Shown here: piece by piece, positions 53,262-61,804 of the stretch
Layout: each line of letters opens with the position of its first letter
How positions within the stretch are numbered: the stretch's first letter is position 1
Notes under the pieces: model-generated
What the model was told of the DNA's origin: nothing
Databases searched by the model: none
Seen by the model: the letters and a program-made list of their open reading frames with translations, nothing else
Source: Clostridiales bacterium
Lineage (GTDB): Bacteria; Bacillota_E; Sulfobacillia; Sulfobacillales; JAIMBI01
Assembly (NCBI GenBank): GCA_027318915.1
Contig: DAHVOH010000003.1
Location: 25,325-89,324, forward strand
Length of the DNA: 64,000 nucleotides
Reading direction: 5' to 3'
Program-made: the position numbers and the translations under genes

Positions 53262-54212
53262 ATGCGTACGGTGGACCGGGTGACGGTGGCGGTCGTGCAG
53301 GCGGCCTCCGTGCTCATGGACTTGGAGGCCAGCGTGGACAAGGCTTGCCGTCTGATTGAAGAGGCGGCGGCCCATGGAGCGCAGTTGATGCTGTTTCCGG
53401 AAGCCTTTTTGTCCGGCTACCCGCGAGCGCTCGCCTTTGGCAGCTTCGTGGGGCGTCGCGAACCCGAGGGGCGGACCGACTGGGGCCGTTACTGGCGCAG
53501 TGCGGTGAGCATCCCCAGCGCGCCGATGACGCGACTGGCCGACGCAATCGGCCGCGCCCACGCGTTCGTGGCCATGGGCGTCATTGAGCGATCGGATCAC
53601 GGGAGTGGGGGAACCCTGTATGGGACCACCCTCTATTTCGGGCCGGACGGTGCGCTGATGGGTAAACATCGAAAGCTGAAGCCGACCGGCTCCGAACGCC
53701 TCATCTGGGGAGAGGGAGACGGCAGTACATTGACCGTCGTGGACACGCCGTTCGGTGGCGTGGGCGGCCTGATTTGCTGGGAGAACTACATGCCCTTGGC
53801 CCGAGCGGCCCTCTACGACAAGGGGGTGGCAATCTATGTGGCGCCCACGGCCGACGCTCGGGACACCTGGCAGGCCACACTGCGTCACATCGCCTGTGAA
53901 GGCCGATGTTTCGTGCTGGCCGCCAACCAATATGTGCACAAAAGCATGTATCCCCAAAACCTCGCGTGCTACCGCGACCTGACCTTGGCACCGGACGAAC
54001 TTTGCCGGGGCGGCAGTGCCATTGTGGACCCCTTGGGCAACTACATCGCCGGGCCCCTGTATCATGAGGAAGGCATCCTCTATGCCGATTTGCTCCTGTC
54101 GCAGTTGGAAGAGGCCCGCTTCGACTTCGACGTGACCGGGCACTACGCGCGCCCCGATGTCTTCACGCTGCGCGTGAACGAGGAGCCGCAAACCACTGTG
54201 CGACGAGTCTGA
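53262..54212 (+). CDS. Nitrilase (carbon-nitrogen hydrolase, branch 1)
   Basis: Hydrolyses nitriles to carboxylic acids and ammonia. The catalytic triad is visible: E47 (LFPEAFLSGYPR), K138 (KHRKLKPTGSERLIWGEGDG) and C172 (GGLICWENYMPLAR). The HRKLKPT and GLICWENYMP motifs separate true nitrilases from amidases and cyanide hydratases. ATG 53262 has AGGAGA upstream, though with loose spacing. 316 aa, typical. It stands alone between a divergent unknown gene and a convergent MFS gene. Confidence 0.9.
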   Translation: MRTVDRVTVAVVQAASVLMDLEASVDKACRLIEEAAAHGAQLMLFPEAFLSGYPRALAFGSFVGRREPEGRTDWGRYWRSAVSIPSAPMTRLADAIGRAHAFVAMGVIERSDHGSGGTLYGTTLYFGPDGALMGKHRKLKPTGSERLIWGEGDGSTLTVVDTPFGGVGGLICWENYMPLARAALYDKGVAIYVAPTADARDTWQATLRHIACEGRCFVLAANQYVHKSMYPQNLACYRDLTLAPDELCRGGSAIVDPLGNYIAGPLYHEEGILYADLLLSQLEEARFDFDVTGHYARPDVFTLRVNEEPQTTVRRV

Positions 54213-54439
54213 CCGAGCCCCCGCACCGCGCCACGCGGCAAAGGGTGTCGGGCCCGAGTCCGTCCGGTCTTCCCTTCGGCACCGCGCCGAGGGCCCTCCC
54301 CCAGGCGGCCGGGCTCCAGCCCTAGCGGCAATGCCTCGCCGGGCGTGGCGCGCCGACCCGGCGCCCGGAGGAAGGCCGGGCCGACCGCGCCACGTCCACC
54401 ATAACGGGACCGGATTCGGCGGCGCCCCAGCCCGGCCCC

Positions 54440-55657
54440 TCAGCCGGATTCGCCGGCCGGCAAGCCGGGTTGTCCTCGGGATGCATGGCGCACCAGCCAC
54501 AGCGCAGCCGCCGCCAGTGTGACGCCGAGAGCCAGGTAAGCGGCTTGGGGTCCGTAGCGCTGCATCGCCCAGCCCTCCGCCGGAAAACAGACGATCATGC
54601 CCAAGCTGAACAGCATGTCCGGCGCGGACAGAACTGTGGCGCGCAGAACGTCCGGACTGGCCTGACTGAGCTCGGCCACATACAGGACATCCACCCCGCC
54701 GTCCAGCAGCCCCGACGCCATGAACGCCCCAACGGACTGCGCCGCGGGAAGAACCCCCACCGCCGCCACCAACGCCGCCAGCACCAAGGTGCCCCGTCTC
54801 AACGCCCCGGATGACACCGGCCCTGGTGGCAGGTGTCGGCTCAGCAAACTGCCCAGCGCGGCCAGGAGGCCGCCTACGGCAATGATCGCGGTGACGGCCA
54901 CAATCGTCTCCCCCTTGACGCTCAGCGTGGTCTGGGCATAGAGGTGGTTGCTGGTGGCCACCACACCGAGCACGGCTCCGAACACCACCAGGGCCAAGAC
55001 CCCGGGCAGACGCCGCACAGCGCTCTTGGTGGTGCGCAGCGTGTCCATCCAGGTTCCCCCGGCGGTGAACGCCGCCGCCGGCGTCGGTTCGCGGCGGGGT
55101 TCCGGCAGCAGCAACACACAGGGAATGGCCAGTGCTTCCGCACCTGCCGCCAAGACGTAGGGCCATGCCCATCCCCAATGCACAGCCAGCCATCCGCCGG
55201 CTACAGCCGCCGCCGCCCCGCTGAGCAGGGAGAGCGCGTTGACCCGTGCCAACACATTCCGATAGGCGCGGCGAGCATCGGGCCGTGAACGGGTCAGGTC
55301 GTACAGGAGCGCCTGATCGGCGCCCCCAATGAAGCTCCAGGAGAGCGAACTGAGCCCCATGGCCCCGATGCCCGCCAGAACGCTGACCGGCGCGGTGAGA
55401 TAAATGGCGAGGCCGGCGATCACGGCGGTGATCAGTCCCACCAGCAAAGATCGGCGCCTGCCCATCCGGTCGGCGTAGACGCCGGTCGGCACAGCGGCCA
55501 GGAAGCCGACCACGTGAAAAAAACCTTCGGCCGCACCCACCTGCCAAAGCATCCAACCCACATGCAGGAGGTACAGCATCCAAATCGCGCCGGTCAGGCG
55601 AAACCAGCGCAGCCCCGTAAACAAGTAAAAGGCGGAGACACTTCGGCGGACAACCAT
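54440..55657 (-). CDS. MFS transporter
   Basis: Twelve-segment major facilitator. Early segments include FYLFTGLRWFRLTGAIWMLYL, and the loop motif between helices 2 and 3 is VPTGVYADRMGRRRSLLVG. Later helices show GGLLAALGSLLSRH and AAYLALGVTLAAAALWLV. ATG 55657 has GAGGGAG upstream; the frame is open to 55753 but reads as shadow. 405 aa. Substrate not predictable; its layout resembles multidrug-efflux MFS members. Confidence 0.85.
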   Translation of the reverse strand: MVVRRSVSAFYLFTGLRWFRLTGAIWMLYLLHVGWMLWQVGAAEGFFHVVGFLAAVPTGVYADRMGRRRSLLVGLITAVIAGLAIYLTAPVSVLAGIGAMGLSSLSWSFIGGADQALLYDLTRSRPDARRAYRNVLARVNALSLLSGAAAAVAGGWLAVHWGWAWPYVLAAGAEALAIPCVLLLPEPRREPTPAAAFTAGGTWMDTLRTTKSAVRRLPGVLALVVFGAVLGVVATSNHLYAQTTLSVKGETIVAVTAIIAVGGLLAALGSLLSRHLPPGPVSSGALRRGTLVLAALVAAVGVLPAAQSVGAFMASGLLDGGVDVLYVAELSQASPDVLRATVLSAPDMLFSLGMIVCFPAEGWAMQRYGPQAAYLALGVTLAAAALWLVRHASRGQPGLPAGESG

Positions 55658-55769
55658 GAGGACACTCCCTCGCTTCCAAGGCCGGGGCGCCGGGGAGGAT
55701 CGACCCGGGGCAGGCCGTGCCACGACCTGACATACGGGACGGTCCAGAGCCAAAAGGGCAGACGAATCC

Positions 55770-55898
55770 CTAGACGCTCCGGACGAGGAAGCCGATGTGA
55801 TGGGCGATGGCGATGCCGCCGCGGATAATCAAGCCCATCACCTCCGGGGGTTTGCGCATCACGCACGAGTGGAGCCACTGTATCACGATGCGGGCCAT
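55770..55898 (-). CDS. Possible 42-aa small protein
   Basis: Minus-strand frame from ATG 55898: MARIVIQWLHSCVMRKPPEV, then a hydrophobic stretch (MGLIIRGGIAIAHHIGFLV). It lies 113 nt upstream of the MFS gene on the same strand. No Shine-Dalgarno is visible. It shares a PPEV element and an IQW tripeptide with the small ORF at 56501-56698. Weak candidate. Confidence 0.22.
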   Translation of the reverse strand: MARIVIQWLHSCVMRKPPEVMGLIIRGGIAIAHHIGFLVRSV

Positions 55899-56008
55899 GG
55901 CGGCAAGCCGAGCCAGCCGTCTGGAGCGCGCGGACGGGGTTCGGCCGCCCGGCGTCCTCCGGTTAACGCAAGCCGGTGGCCGGCGGGCGCGGCCGCCCCG
56001 CGGACGAC

Positions 56009-56039
56009 GAGCCGGACGGCGGCCGCCGCCGTCCGGCTC
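56009..56039. repeat. 31-nt palindrome with 15-bp arms
   Basis: gagccggacggcggc (56009-56023) and gccgccgtccggctc (56025-56039) are exact inverted copies around a single central C. As RNA on either strand it would form a stem of about 13 bp with a 5-nt loop. No T-tract follows on either side. It sits in the 2-kb gene-poor stretch. Confidence 0.6.
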
Positions 56040-56437
56040 ATGGCGAGACTCGCCGCCCACGGACGCTTACCCTCCGGTGCCGTCGCGGCGCCACGCCGGG
56101 GCCCAGCGGCCGTCCTCCCACCCGACCGGCGGATGACCCCGGAGCGGTCCTGCGACGTCCCCACATGATACGATTGCGGGTACGGACCGACAGCGGGCGT
56201 GATGCGCTGCCAGAATCCGGTCGGACCCGGCCCGAGAATCGTCTGGAAGCTTAATGAGCCAGGGTCAATCTGGTCTGGGGGGAATGCGCTGCAGCCGGAC
56301 CCCAAAGCCCTCGGCCGTAACCTGCAGGCAGGGAAGCGGCAGCGGGACCGCGCTCAGGGCATGAACGTGCCCGCACGAAGAGGCAATCACCTGCGGATCA
56401 CGGCATATAGCGGCGCGACAAGGTCGGGGATGAAGTC

Positions 56438-56463
56438 ACCCGCTCCGAATTGCCGGAGCGGGT
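56438..56463 (-). terminator. Hairpin downstream of the 65-aa ORF
   Basis: Perfect 10-bp stem ACCCGCTCCG (56438-56447) with CGGAGCGGGT (56454-56463), 6-nt loop. It lies 37 nt past the stop of the small minus-strand ORF. There is no U-run. Confidence 0.4.
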
Positions 56464-56500
56464 CCGCGTTCGCGAATACCGGGAATCCTGAACCGAAGAG

Positions 56501-56698
56501 TCAGCGGGAACCTCGGGCGTCATCGGCCCGCAGCGGCAGTGGACAGGCCACCCGCTCGGGATCCAATCCGCCCGTGTCTTCGAGACGCCAATAGATGATC
56601 CACTGGATAACCCGCACCAGCACCTCCGGGGGCGGATCCGGGACCGGAATCGGGGGGAGCGGGCCATCCGACGAAGTCGCCCGCCCCCGCTCCGCCAT
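56501..56698 (-). CDS. Possible 65-aa small protein
   Basis: Minus-strand ATG 56698 with AAAGGAG exactly 9 nt upstream. The product opens MAERGRATSSDGPLPP, has a Pro-rich stretch, then an amphipathic segment PPEVLVRVIQWIIYWRLEDT and a polar tail. A 10-bp hairpin lies 37 nt downstream. No family recognised. The ribosome-binding site and hairpin make it more credible than other frames in the 2-kb gap. Confidence 0.38.
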   Translation of the reverse strand: MAERGRATSSDGPLPPIPVPDPPPEVLVRVIQWIIYWRLEDTGGLDPERVACPLPLRADDARGSR

Positions 56699-57929
56699 GC
56701 TCCCCAGCTCCTTTCGCACGCCGGATGGCGCGGTACCGGAGTGTTCCGGAACCGGGACCGGCCTCAGATCGTATGCGGAAAACCTGACCGACAGCCGCCC
56801 TCGGCCCCCGCGTGGGGACAACCGGATTCGAGGCCCGTGGACGCCGTCCGGGGGCTCGCTCGAGGGGCGGGTTTTGTCCGGCGCATTCTCCCGCGTCTTG
56901 AAGGCTCCGGGACTCCGGGCCATTCGCACCGCCGAACACCGGCCTCCGCAATGCCTTCAGCTTTTTGTCCCGTCGTATCCCGCCGTCCCGGCCGTGTGCC
57001 GGCTCGGGTGCGGCGGACCCTTGCCCGTTCAGCGGCACAATCCGAGGCCTTTCCTGGTGCTCCGTCTTGGTGTAGCCGAATAGGGGAGGAGGGATGCCCG
57101 ACGACCGGGATCGGACGGATGCAGGCGGCCGCGAGTGGGCGCGCGAGCCTTGGGCCCCGGTCATCTCGATGGAATGGGGTCCTGCCCCCGCCCATCCGCT
57201 TCTCGCGACCCCACACGACGCTGGCCAGTCGGCGACAGTACGGGCAACCTCTTGGTCCTATCGGCGTCACCGCCCGCCCTGGACCCCGGTGCCCTCCGCT
57301 GCTCGGCGGCGCCCCGGGTCCATCCGCCGCTCCGTCCGATACGGGACCCGGCATCCTGGCGATGTACCGACGGAGGGGGCCTCCCCCCGCCGACAGAATT
57401 GTTGCGGCATCCGTCTCTGCCTGACCCGGAGTGATGCGGCGATCCGGATGCGGCATCCGGGGACCGGGCGAACTTTCCGCCCGCGCTTTCCCCGGGCGGT
57501 GAGTGGCGACGGCTTCGGGACGACGCGAAGCCACTGCCGTGTCCTGTGCACAGGGACCGAGGGGATGGCGGCGTCCGGCTCTGCCTCGGCATGACGCACG
57601 GTTAGTCGCCGCGCCCTCGCCCGTCCCCGTCGGTGGGAGGCCCTGCACGGGGCGGTATTGGCACCGGCCGGCCTGGGCCTCGCCGGACCGCGTTCCGACC
57701 CCCAGGGGACGGTGGTGCGGGCGGAGCCGCCCGCGGGCGAACGCCCCGCCCGCACACCAGTGGGGTCTCGCCAAGGGATCCCGGCGCCGTTCCGACTTGT
57801 CCTCTGCGCTGGATGGACGCCGGAGCCGGCGACCGCCGGTCCAAGCGCGCCATCGTCCGTCGCCGACGCTCACCCCGCCATCTGGCCAAGGGCGGCACGG
57901 CGGTGCAAACTGAGGAGGGGGGAGAGATC

Positions 57930-58595
57930 ATGTGCGGCCGCTTCACGCTGGCCACGGAATGGGATGTGCTGCAAGAATATTTTCCCTTTGAGGTGCCCCC
58001 GGGGCTGGAGCCGTTGGCCCCGCGCTACAATATCGCGCCCGCTGAGCCGATTTGGACGCTGAGGGGACGCGCGGACGGCATCGCCCAATTGCAATCGATG
58101 CGATGGGGTCTCGTGCCGGCCTGGGCCAAAGACCTCTCCACCGCCTTTATCAATGCCCGCGTCGAGACGGTGGCGACCAAGCCCGCCTTTCGGCACGCCT
58201 TTGCCAGCGGGCGGGTGATCGTCCCGGCGGACGGCTACTACGAATGGGCCGAGGAGGCCGGAGGCAAGCAGCCCTACCGGGTCGTGGACGCCAACGGCCA
58301 TCCGCTGCTGCTGGCCGGCGTGAGCAGCCGATGGCACGGGCCCGACGGCCCGCTGAGCACCGTTGCGATTGTCACCCGTTCGGCGGCTCCCAATCTGACG
58401 GCGCTCCATCCCCGCATGCCTCTCATCTTGGACCCGGATTTCGCTCGAGAGTGGCTGTACGGCGAGGCGGCCGCATGGCTGCCCCGGCTGGTGACTCCTC
58501 CGGATCCGCCGCCGCTGCGAGCCTATCCGGTCAGTCGGCGGGTGAATCGCGCGGGCACCAACGATCCGACCTTCATTGAGCCGGTGGGGGCTTGA
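57930..58595 (+). CDS. yedK: SOS response-associated peptidase (YedK/HMCES)
   Basis: SRAP protein forming a thiazolidine crosslink with abasic sites in single-stranded DNA. All key residues are present: C2 (MCGRFTLATE, exposed after Met removal), N34 (PRYNIAPAEP), E105 (PADGYYEWAE) and H160 (TALHPRMPLIL). ATG 57930 has GAGGGGGGAGAG upstream and gives Cys at position 2, as the mechanism needs. 221 aa. No LexA box was recognised upstream. Confidence 0.93.
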   Translation: MCGRFTLATEWDVLQEYFPFEVPPGLEPLAPRYNIAPAEPIWTLRGRADGIAQLQSMRWGLVPAWAKDLSTAFINARVETVATKPAFRHAFASGRVIVPADGYYEWAEEAGGKQPYRVVDANGHPLLLAGVSSRWHGPDGPLSTVAIVTRSAAPNLTALHPRMPLILDPDFAREWLYGEAAAWLPRLVTPPDPPPLRAYPVSRRVNRAGTNDPTFIEPVGA

Positions 58596-59019
58596 GTCCG
58601 GCGGCCTCGAGGTCTCGGGCGGGGTCCTGAGCGGGTTGCGCAGGCCGGGCGACATCCTTCGGGCCGGGCGGCCGCCGAGTGCCGACATCAGCCGAAGCGA
58701 GGGTCCGTCTTCGCGTTTGGGCGGTTGGCCCGCGGGGCTCGAGGATCGCCATCCTGTCCAAAGATCCCGGCCCGCCCAGCGTGGAGCTTCCGCCGATCGA
58801 CGCCCCGCACGCGGCGAGAACCGCCGACAAGCACACCGAGACGGCCGGGTATCGATGGCCCGGGCGGTCCGTCCGCCGATGGTGAGCGCCCTGGCCGCGT
58901 GTGGGCGTCGCCCCTCCTCCGATCGGGGCGATGGGTGTCCAACAGCCCTCCGCTCTTTGCCGGCGGCGGCCATGGACGGGGCATCAGCGCCAGGCGGGGG
59001 GGAGGACGGCTCTCCTCTC
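58596..59019. other. Gap between yedK and pssA
   Basis: 424 nt between convergent genes; no supportable ORF. Contains only short GC inverted repeats, such as TCGCCCC/GGGGCGA around 58909-58932. No T-tract terminator identified for either gene. Confidence 0.45.
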
Positions 59020-59640
59020 TTAGCCCTTCACCCACATCAGCAGCAAAGCGGCGGGCACCAACCCGAGGAGGATCCGGCCCCCGATCCCGTCTTTCGGATA
59101 GCGCAGGTTGGCCAGCATGAAGACGGCGCCCAGGACAAAGTCGGCCGCAAACAAGGCCGGGACGACGGGCCGGGACAGGCCCGCCCAGAGCGCGCCCAGC
59201 ACGGTGAACCAGGCGGCGGCCTCCGTGGTGGGAATCCCGGTAAAGTACCGGGCGGCGCCCACGGTGCTCATCCCGTGCACATTGAAGTAGGCCAGCCGCC
59301 AGAGACCCGCCAGCGCATAGACGGCACCGGCGGCCACGCCCAGCCCCCTCAGCAGATGAAGCTGCAGGGCCAGCACGGCCGGCGCGGCGACAAACGAGAC
59401 GGCGTCGGCGAGACTGTCCAGCTGCGCGCCGAAAGGGGAGGACTCCCCGCGCCGGCGGGCCACAGGACCGTCCAGGCGGTCGCAGAGCAGGGCACCGCCG
59501 AGCAAGGTGAACGCCAAGCGGGGGGCCTCTATACTGCCGGCCGCCATGCTTCCCAGACCGGCGACGGCTCCGAGCGACGTCACCAGATTGGCTGCGCTGA
59601 GAAAGCGCAGCGCCGGAAACCATCGACGCATCCTTATCAC
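59020..59640 (-). CDS. pssA: CDP-diacylglycerol-serine O-phosphatidyltransferase
   Basis: Membrane CDP-alcohol phosphotransferase. The class signature is complete: DRLDGPVARRRGESSPFGAQ then LDSLADAVSF (about residues 54-83), with surrounding membrane helices. Context fixes the alcohol as serine, because cdsA and psd precede it in the same operon. GTG 59640 shares GTGA with the cdsA stop; ATG 59631 is an alternative. 206 aa. Product phosphatidylserine is the substrate of Psd. Confidence 0.86.
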   Translation of the reverse strand: MIRMRRWFPALRFLSAANLVTSLGAVAGLGSMAAGSIEAPRLAFTLLGGALLCDRLDGPVARRRGESSPFGAQLDSLADAVSFVAAPAVLALQLHLLRGLGVAAGAVYALAGLWRLAYFNVHGMSTVGAARYFTGIPTTEAAAWFTVLGALWAGLSRPVVPALFAADFVLGAVFMLANLRYPKDGIGGRILLGLVPAALLLMWVKG

Positions 59641-60494
59641 CGTCCCACCCCCACGGGCAGCGTCACGCACAGCAGAAAAAACCAAGGCGCTGTGAACACG
59701 TAGTTGTCAAAACGGTCCAGCACGCCTCCGTGTCCGGGAAGCGCCGCGCCAAAGTCTTTGACCCCAAAGATGCGTTTCAGCCAGGAAAAGAACAGGTCGC
59801 CCAGGTTGGCCGACAACAGCATAAAGGCCACAATCACCCCCAGACGCCACCCGGTTCCGGTCAGCGCGCCCACCCATACATGCAGGAGCAAGACGGTGAG
59901 CAGGATGCCGGCCAGACTTCCTGCATACCCCTCCAGGGTCTTATGGGGCGACAAGCGGGGAAACGGATGGTGACGGCCCCAGAGCTTGCCCGCGAAGTAT
60001 CCTGAACTGTCGTTGACTTGCAGGGTCATGGCTAAAGACACTACCGCGCCCGCGCCGAGGGTGCCCAGGCGAATGAAAAAGCCAAAACCCAGGCCCAGGA
60101 CGGCAAAGCTGACCCAGAGGGGAAACCAGGGGCGGGTCCGCCCGCGCCGAATGCCCGCCGTGCCCGCCAGCAGGCCCAGACCGAACAGCGCCAGCAGCAG
60201 AAACAGCGGCAGCGCCCGTACTTGCGCGGCCACCACGCCGAGCAGGGCAAAGAGCGTCATGATCGGCCAGCGCACACCAAATCCCCGCGCCAATTCGTAA
60301 GCCGCAGACACGGCCAGCACCGAGCCCAAGAGCCCAAAAGCGACTCGCCCCAGACCGAGGGCGAGAGAGAGCGCGCCCAACAGCCCCATGACCGTCAGAC
60401 TCCGCAGCACCAGCTCGCGGTCACGACTCCGCCAGCCAATGCCCATCGCGAGCCCTATGAGGGCCAGTGCCACCAGGTCGAACCGCATGATCAC
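59637..60494 (-). CDS. cdsA: Phosphatidate cytidylyltransferase, second copy
   Basis: Second CDP-DAG synthase. Its signature SWLKRIFGVKDFGAALPGHG then GVLDRFDNYVF is intact, with multiple membrane helices; it is clearly diverged from the copy at 3632. Start uncertain: GTG 60494 overlaps the psd stop as GTGA, ATG 60488 or GTG 60500 are alternatives; none has a strong Shine-Dalgarno. About 285 aa. Middle gene of psd-cdsA-pssA, supplying CDP-DAG to PssA. Confidence 0.9.
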   Translation of the reverse strand: MIMRFDLVALALIGLAMGIGWRSRDRELVLRSLTVMGLLGALSLALGLGRVAFGLLGSVLAVSAAYELARGFGVRWPIMTLFALLGVVAAQVRALPLFLLLALFGLGLLAGTAGIRRGRTRPWFPLWVSFAVLGLGFGFFIRLGTLGAGAVVSLAMTLQVNDSSGYFAGKLWGRHHPFPRLSPHKTLEGYAGSLAGILLTVLLLHVWVGALTGTGWRLGVIVAFMLLSANLGDLFFSWLKRIFGVKDFGAALPGHGGVLDRFDNYVFTAPWFFLLCVTLPVGVGR

Positions 60495-61333
60495 GCCCAC
60501 GGGGACCGCTCCTCGCCGACCTGCACCAACCGCTCACCCATCCGCAGGCGCGTGTCGAGGGCCGGTGCCGTATGAGCCAAGACGACCGCGGGCGGCAGCA
60601 GAACGATGACGGTCGAACCGATGGCGAACCGAGCCACTTCGGAGCCACGGGTCACAGGAACGTCCTGGACTGTGCGCTGGACCCGTCGGACATGTCGGGG
60701 CGCGGGGGGAGCCGCGGGGAATGACAGCCGCACGGAACCGGCCCGATAAGCGCCCACCAAGACCAGTGCCCAGGGCCCGAAGGAGGCCCGCCCCAGAAGA
60801 ACCACGCGCTCGTTGGCGATGTAAAGGGCCGGGACCCGGCGCCGCGCCGCCGCGTTAACGGGATAGAGCGTCCCCGGGATCCGCGTCCACGCGGTCACCG
60901 ATCCGGTGCAGGGAGCGTGCACGCGGTGATAGTCTCCGGGAGCCAAGTACAGCGTGGCGTACCATCCGCCCTCAAAATGCGCGGACCAACCCGGGTCGCC
61001 CAGCAGCTGGTCCAGACGGTAGGAGACTCCCTTGGCCTGGATCAACGTCTGCCGAACGATGGCGCCGCTGGCAACCAGGGTCCCGTCACAGGGACTCAAC
61101 ACCACGTCCGACCGGGGGTCCAAAGGACGGACACCGGACCGCAGGGGGCGGGTAAAAAAATCGCCCAATGTACGATAGTGGCGCCAGTCGCCCTCCGTCT
61201 CTTCCAGAGCGACGTGATGACGCGCGATGAAGCGGGGGATCGCGAGGCGACTCAGGCTCCAGGCCGCCCAGACGCGGGCGGCCCACGTCACGAGCCGCCG
61301 GGGATACCCGCGATGGAGAGGCGTGATCGGCAC
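60491..61333 (-). CDS. psd: Phosphatidylserine decarboxylase proenzyme
   Basis: Pyruvoyl enzyme converting phosphatidylserine to phosphatidylethanolamine. TLGDFFTRPLRSGVRPLD, LSPCDGTLVASG (catalytic Asp near 83) and DYHRVHAPCTGSV (His 136/139) are typical. Self-cleavage would occur in the C-terminal IGST motif, between G239 and S240. GTG 61333 follows AAGGGGG closely. 280 aa. First gene of the psd-cdsA-pssA operon; all junctions are 4-nt overlaps. Confidence 0.92.
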   Translation of the reverse strand: MPITPLHRGYPRRLVTWAARVWAAWSLSRLAIPRFIARHHVALEETEGDWRHYRTLGDFFTRPLRSGVRPLDPRSDVVLSPCDGTLVASGAIVRQTLIQAKGVSYRLDQLLGDPGWSAHFEGGWYATLYLAPGDYHRVHAPCTGSVTAWTRIPGTLYPVNAAARRRVPALYIANERVVLLGRASFGPWALVLVGAYRAGSVRLSFPAAPPAPRHVRRVQRTVQDVPVTRGSEVARFAIGSTVIVLLPPAVVLAHTAPALDTRLRMGERLVQVGEERSPWA

Positions 61334-61804
61334 AGACCCCCTTATGACTCCTTCTGCCGATCGGTGCTCGCACGGGCCGCACAGACCGGCGGAGGCTGAA
61401 TAATGACAGAGCCCTTCGCCGCGTATGGACAAGATCCTGCTGCCGCCACGGATGCGCCGCTGAGCCCCGGTCCTCCTGTCAGCCTGGCGTCCGCACACTG
61501 TGCCGACGGGCAACACACGGCGGCGGCGTGCCCTGCGCCGTCAGACGGGCATGGGCAGGCCGCGACCGGAAAACCGGCGATGAAGCCGCTCAGAGTGGCA
61601 CAACGACCCCGCCCGGCTGCCGTGGAAGCGCCTCAACCGAGAGACCGACGGCTGGTTGCGGATCCGCCGATGTCCACCGGGACCGCCACCCGGGTCAGGG
61701 ACCGAGCCCCGGCCCACCGGAGGCGAGCCGACATAGACGCGCCGGCCCCGACTCTACCCGGGCGACGTGCGGACTCCGGCCGCAGGGCGCGGCGGGATGG
61801 GACG
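61334..61804. other. Gap between psd and the Dam-like gene
   Basis: 471 nt, both flanking genes on the minus strand. No credible ORF. The psd promoter should lie in its left part; a CATTAT element (minus strand, near 61402-61407) is the only -10-like sequence noticed, without a clear -35. Confidence 0.4.

Larger units (their letters stand above)
55899..57929. other. Long gene-poor GC-rich region
   Basis: Two kilobases with no convincing large gene. Long open frames exist on both strands but are Arg/Pro/Gly/Ser-rich shadows. It contains a 31-nt near-perfect palindrome (56009-56039), a 10-bp hairpin (56438-56463), one small ORF with a good ribosome-binding site (56501-56698), and an 8-bp-armed palindrome CCGGATGC-g-GCATCCGG near 57444-57460. 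It could be decayed coding sequence. Confidence 0.5.

Noticed and set aside
57094..57594. 166-codon frame after a strong GGGGAGGAGGG
   Set aside because: The purine run abuts the ATG without spacing and the product has no gene-like composition or recognisable segment.
56764..57873. 369-codon minus-strand frame in the 2-kb gap
   Set aside because: Dominated by Arg, Gly, Pro and Ser with no conserved-looking motif; long only because stops are rare in GC-rich DNA.
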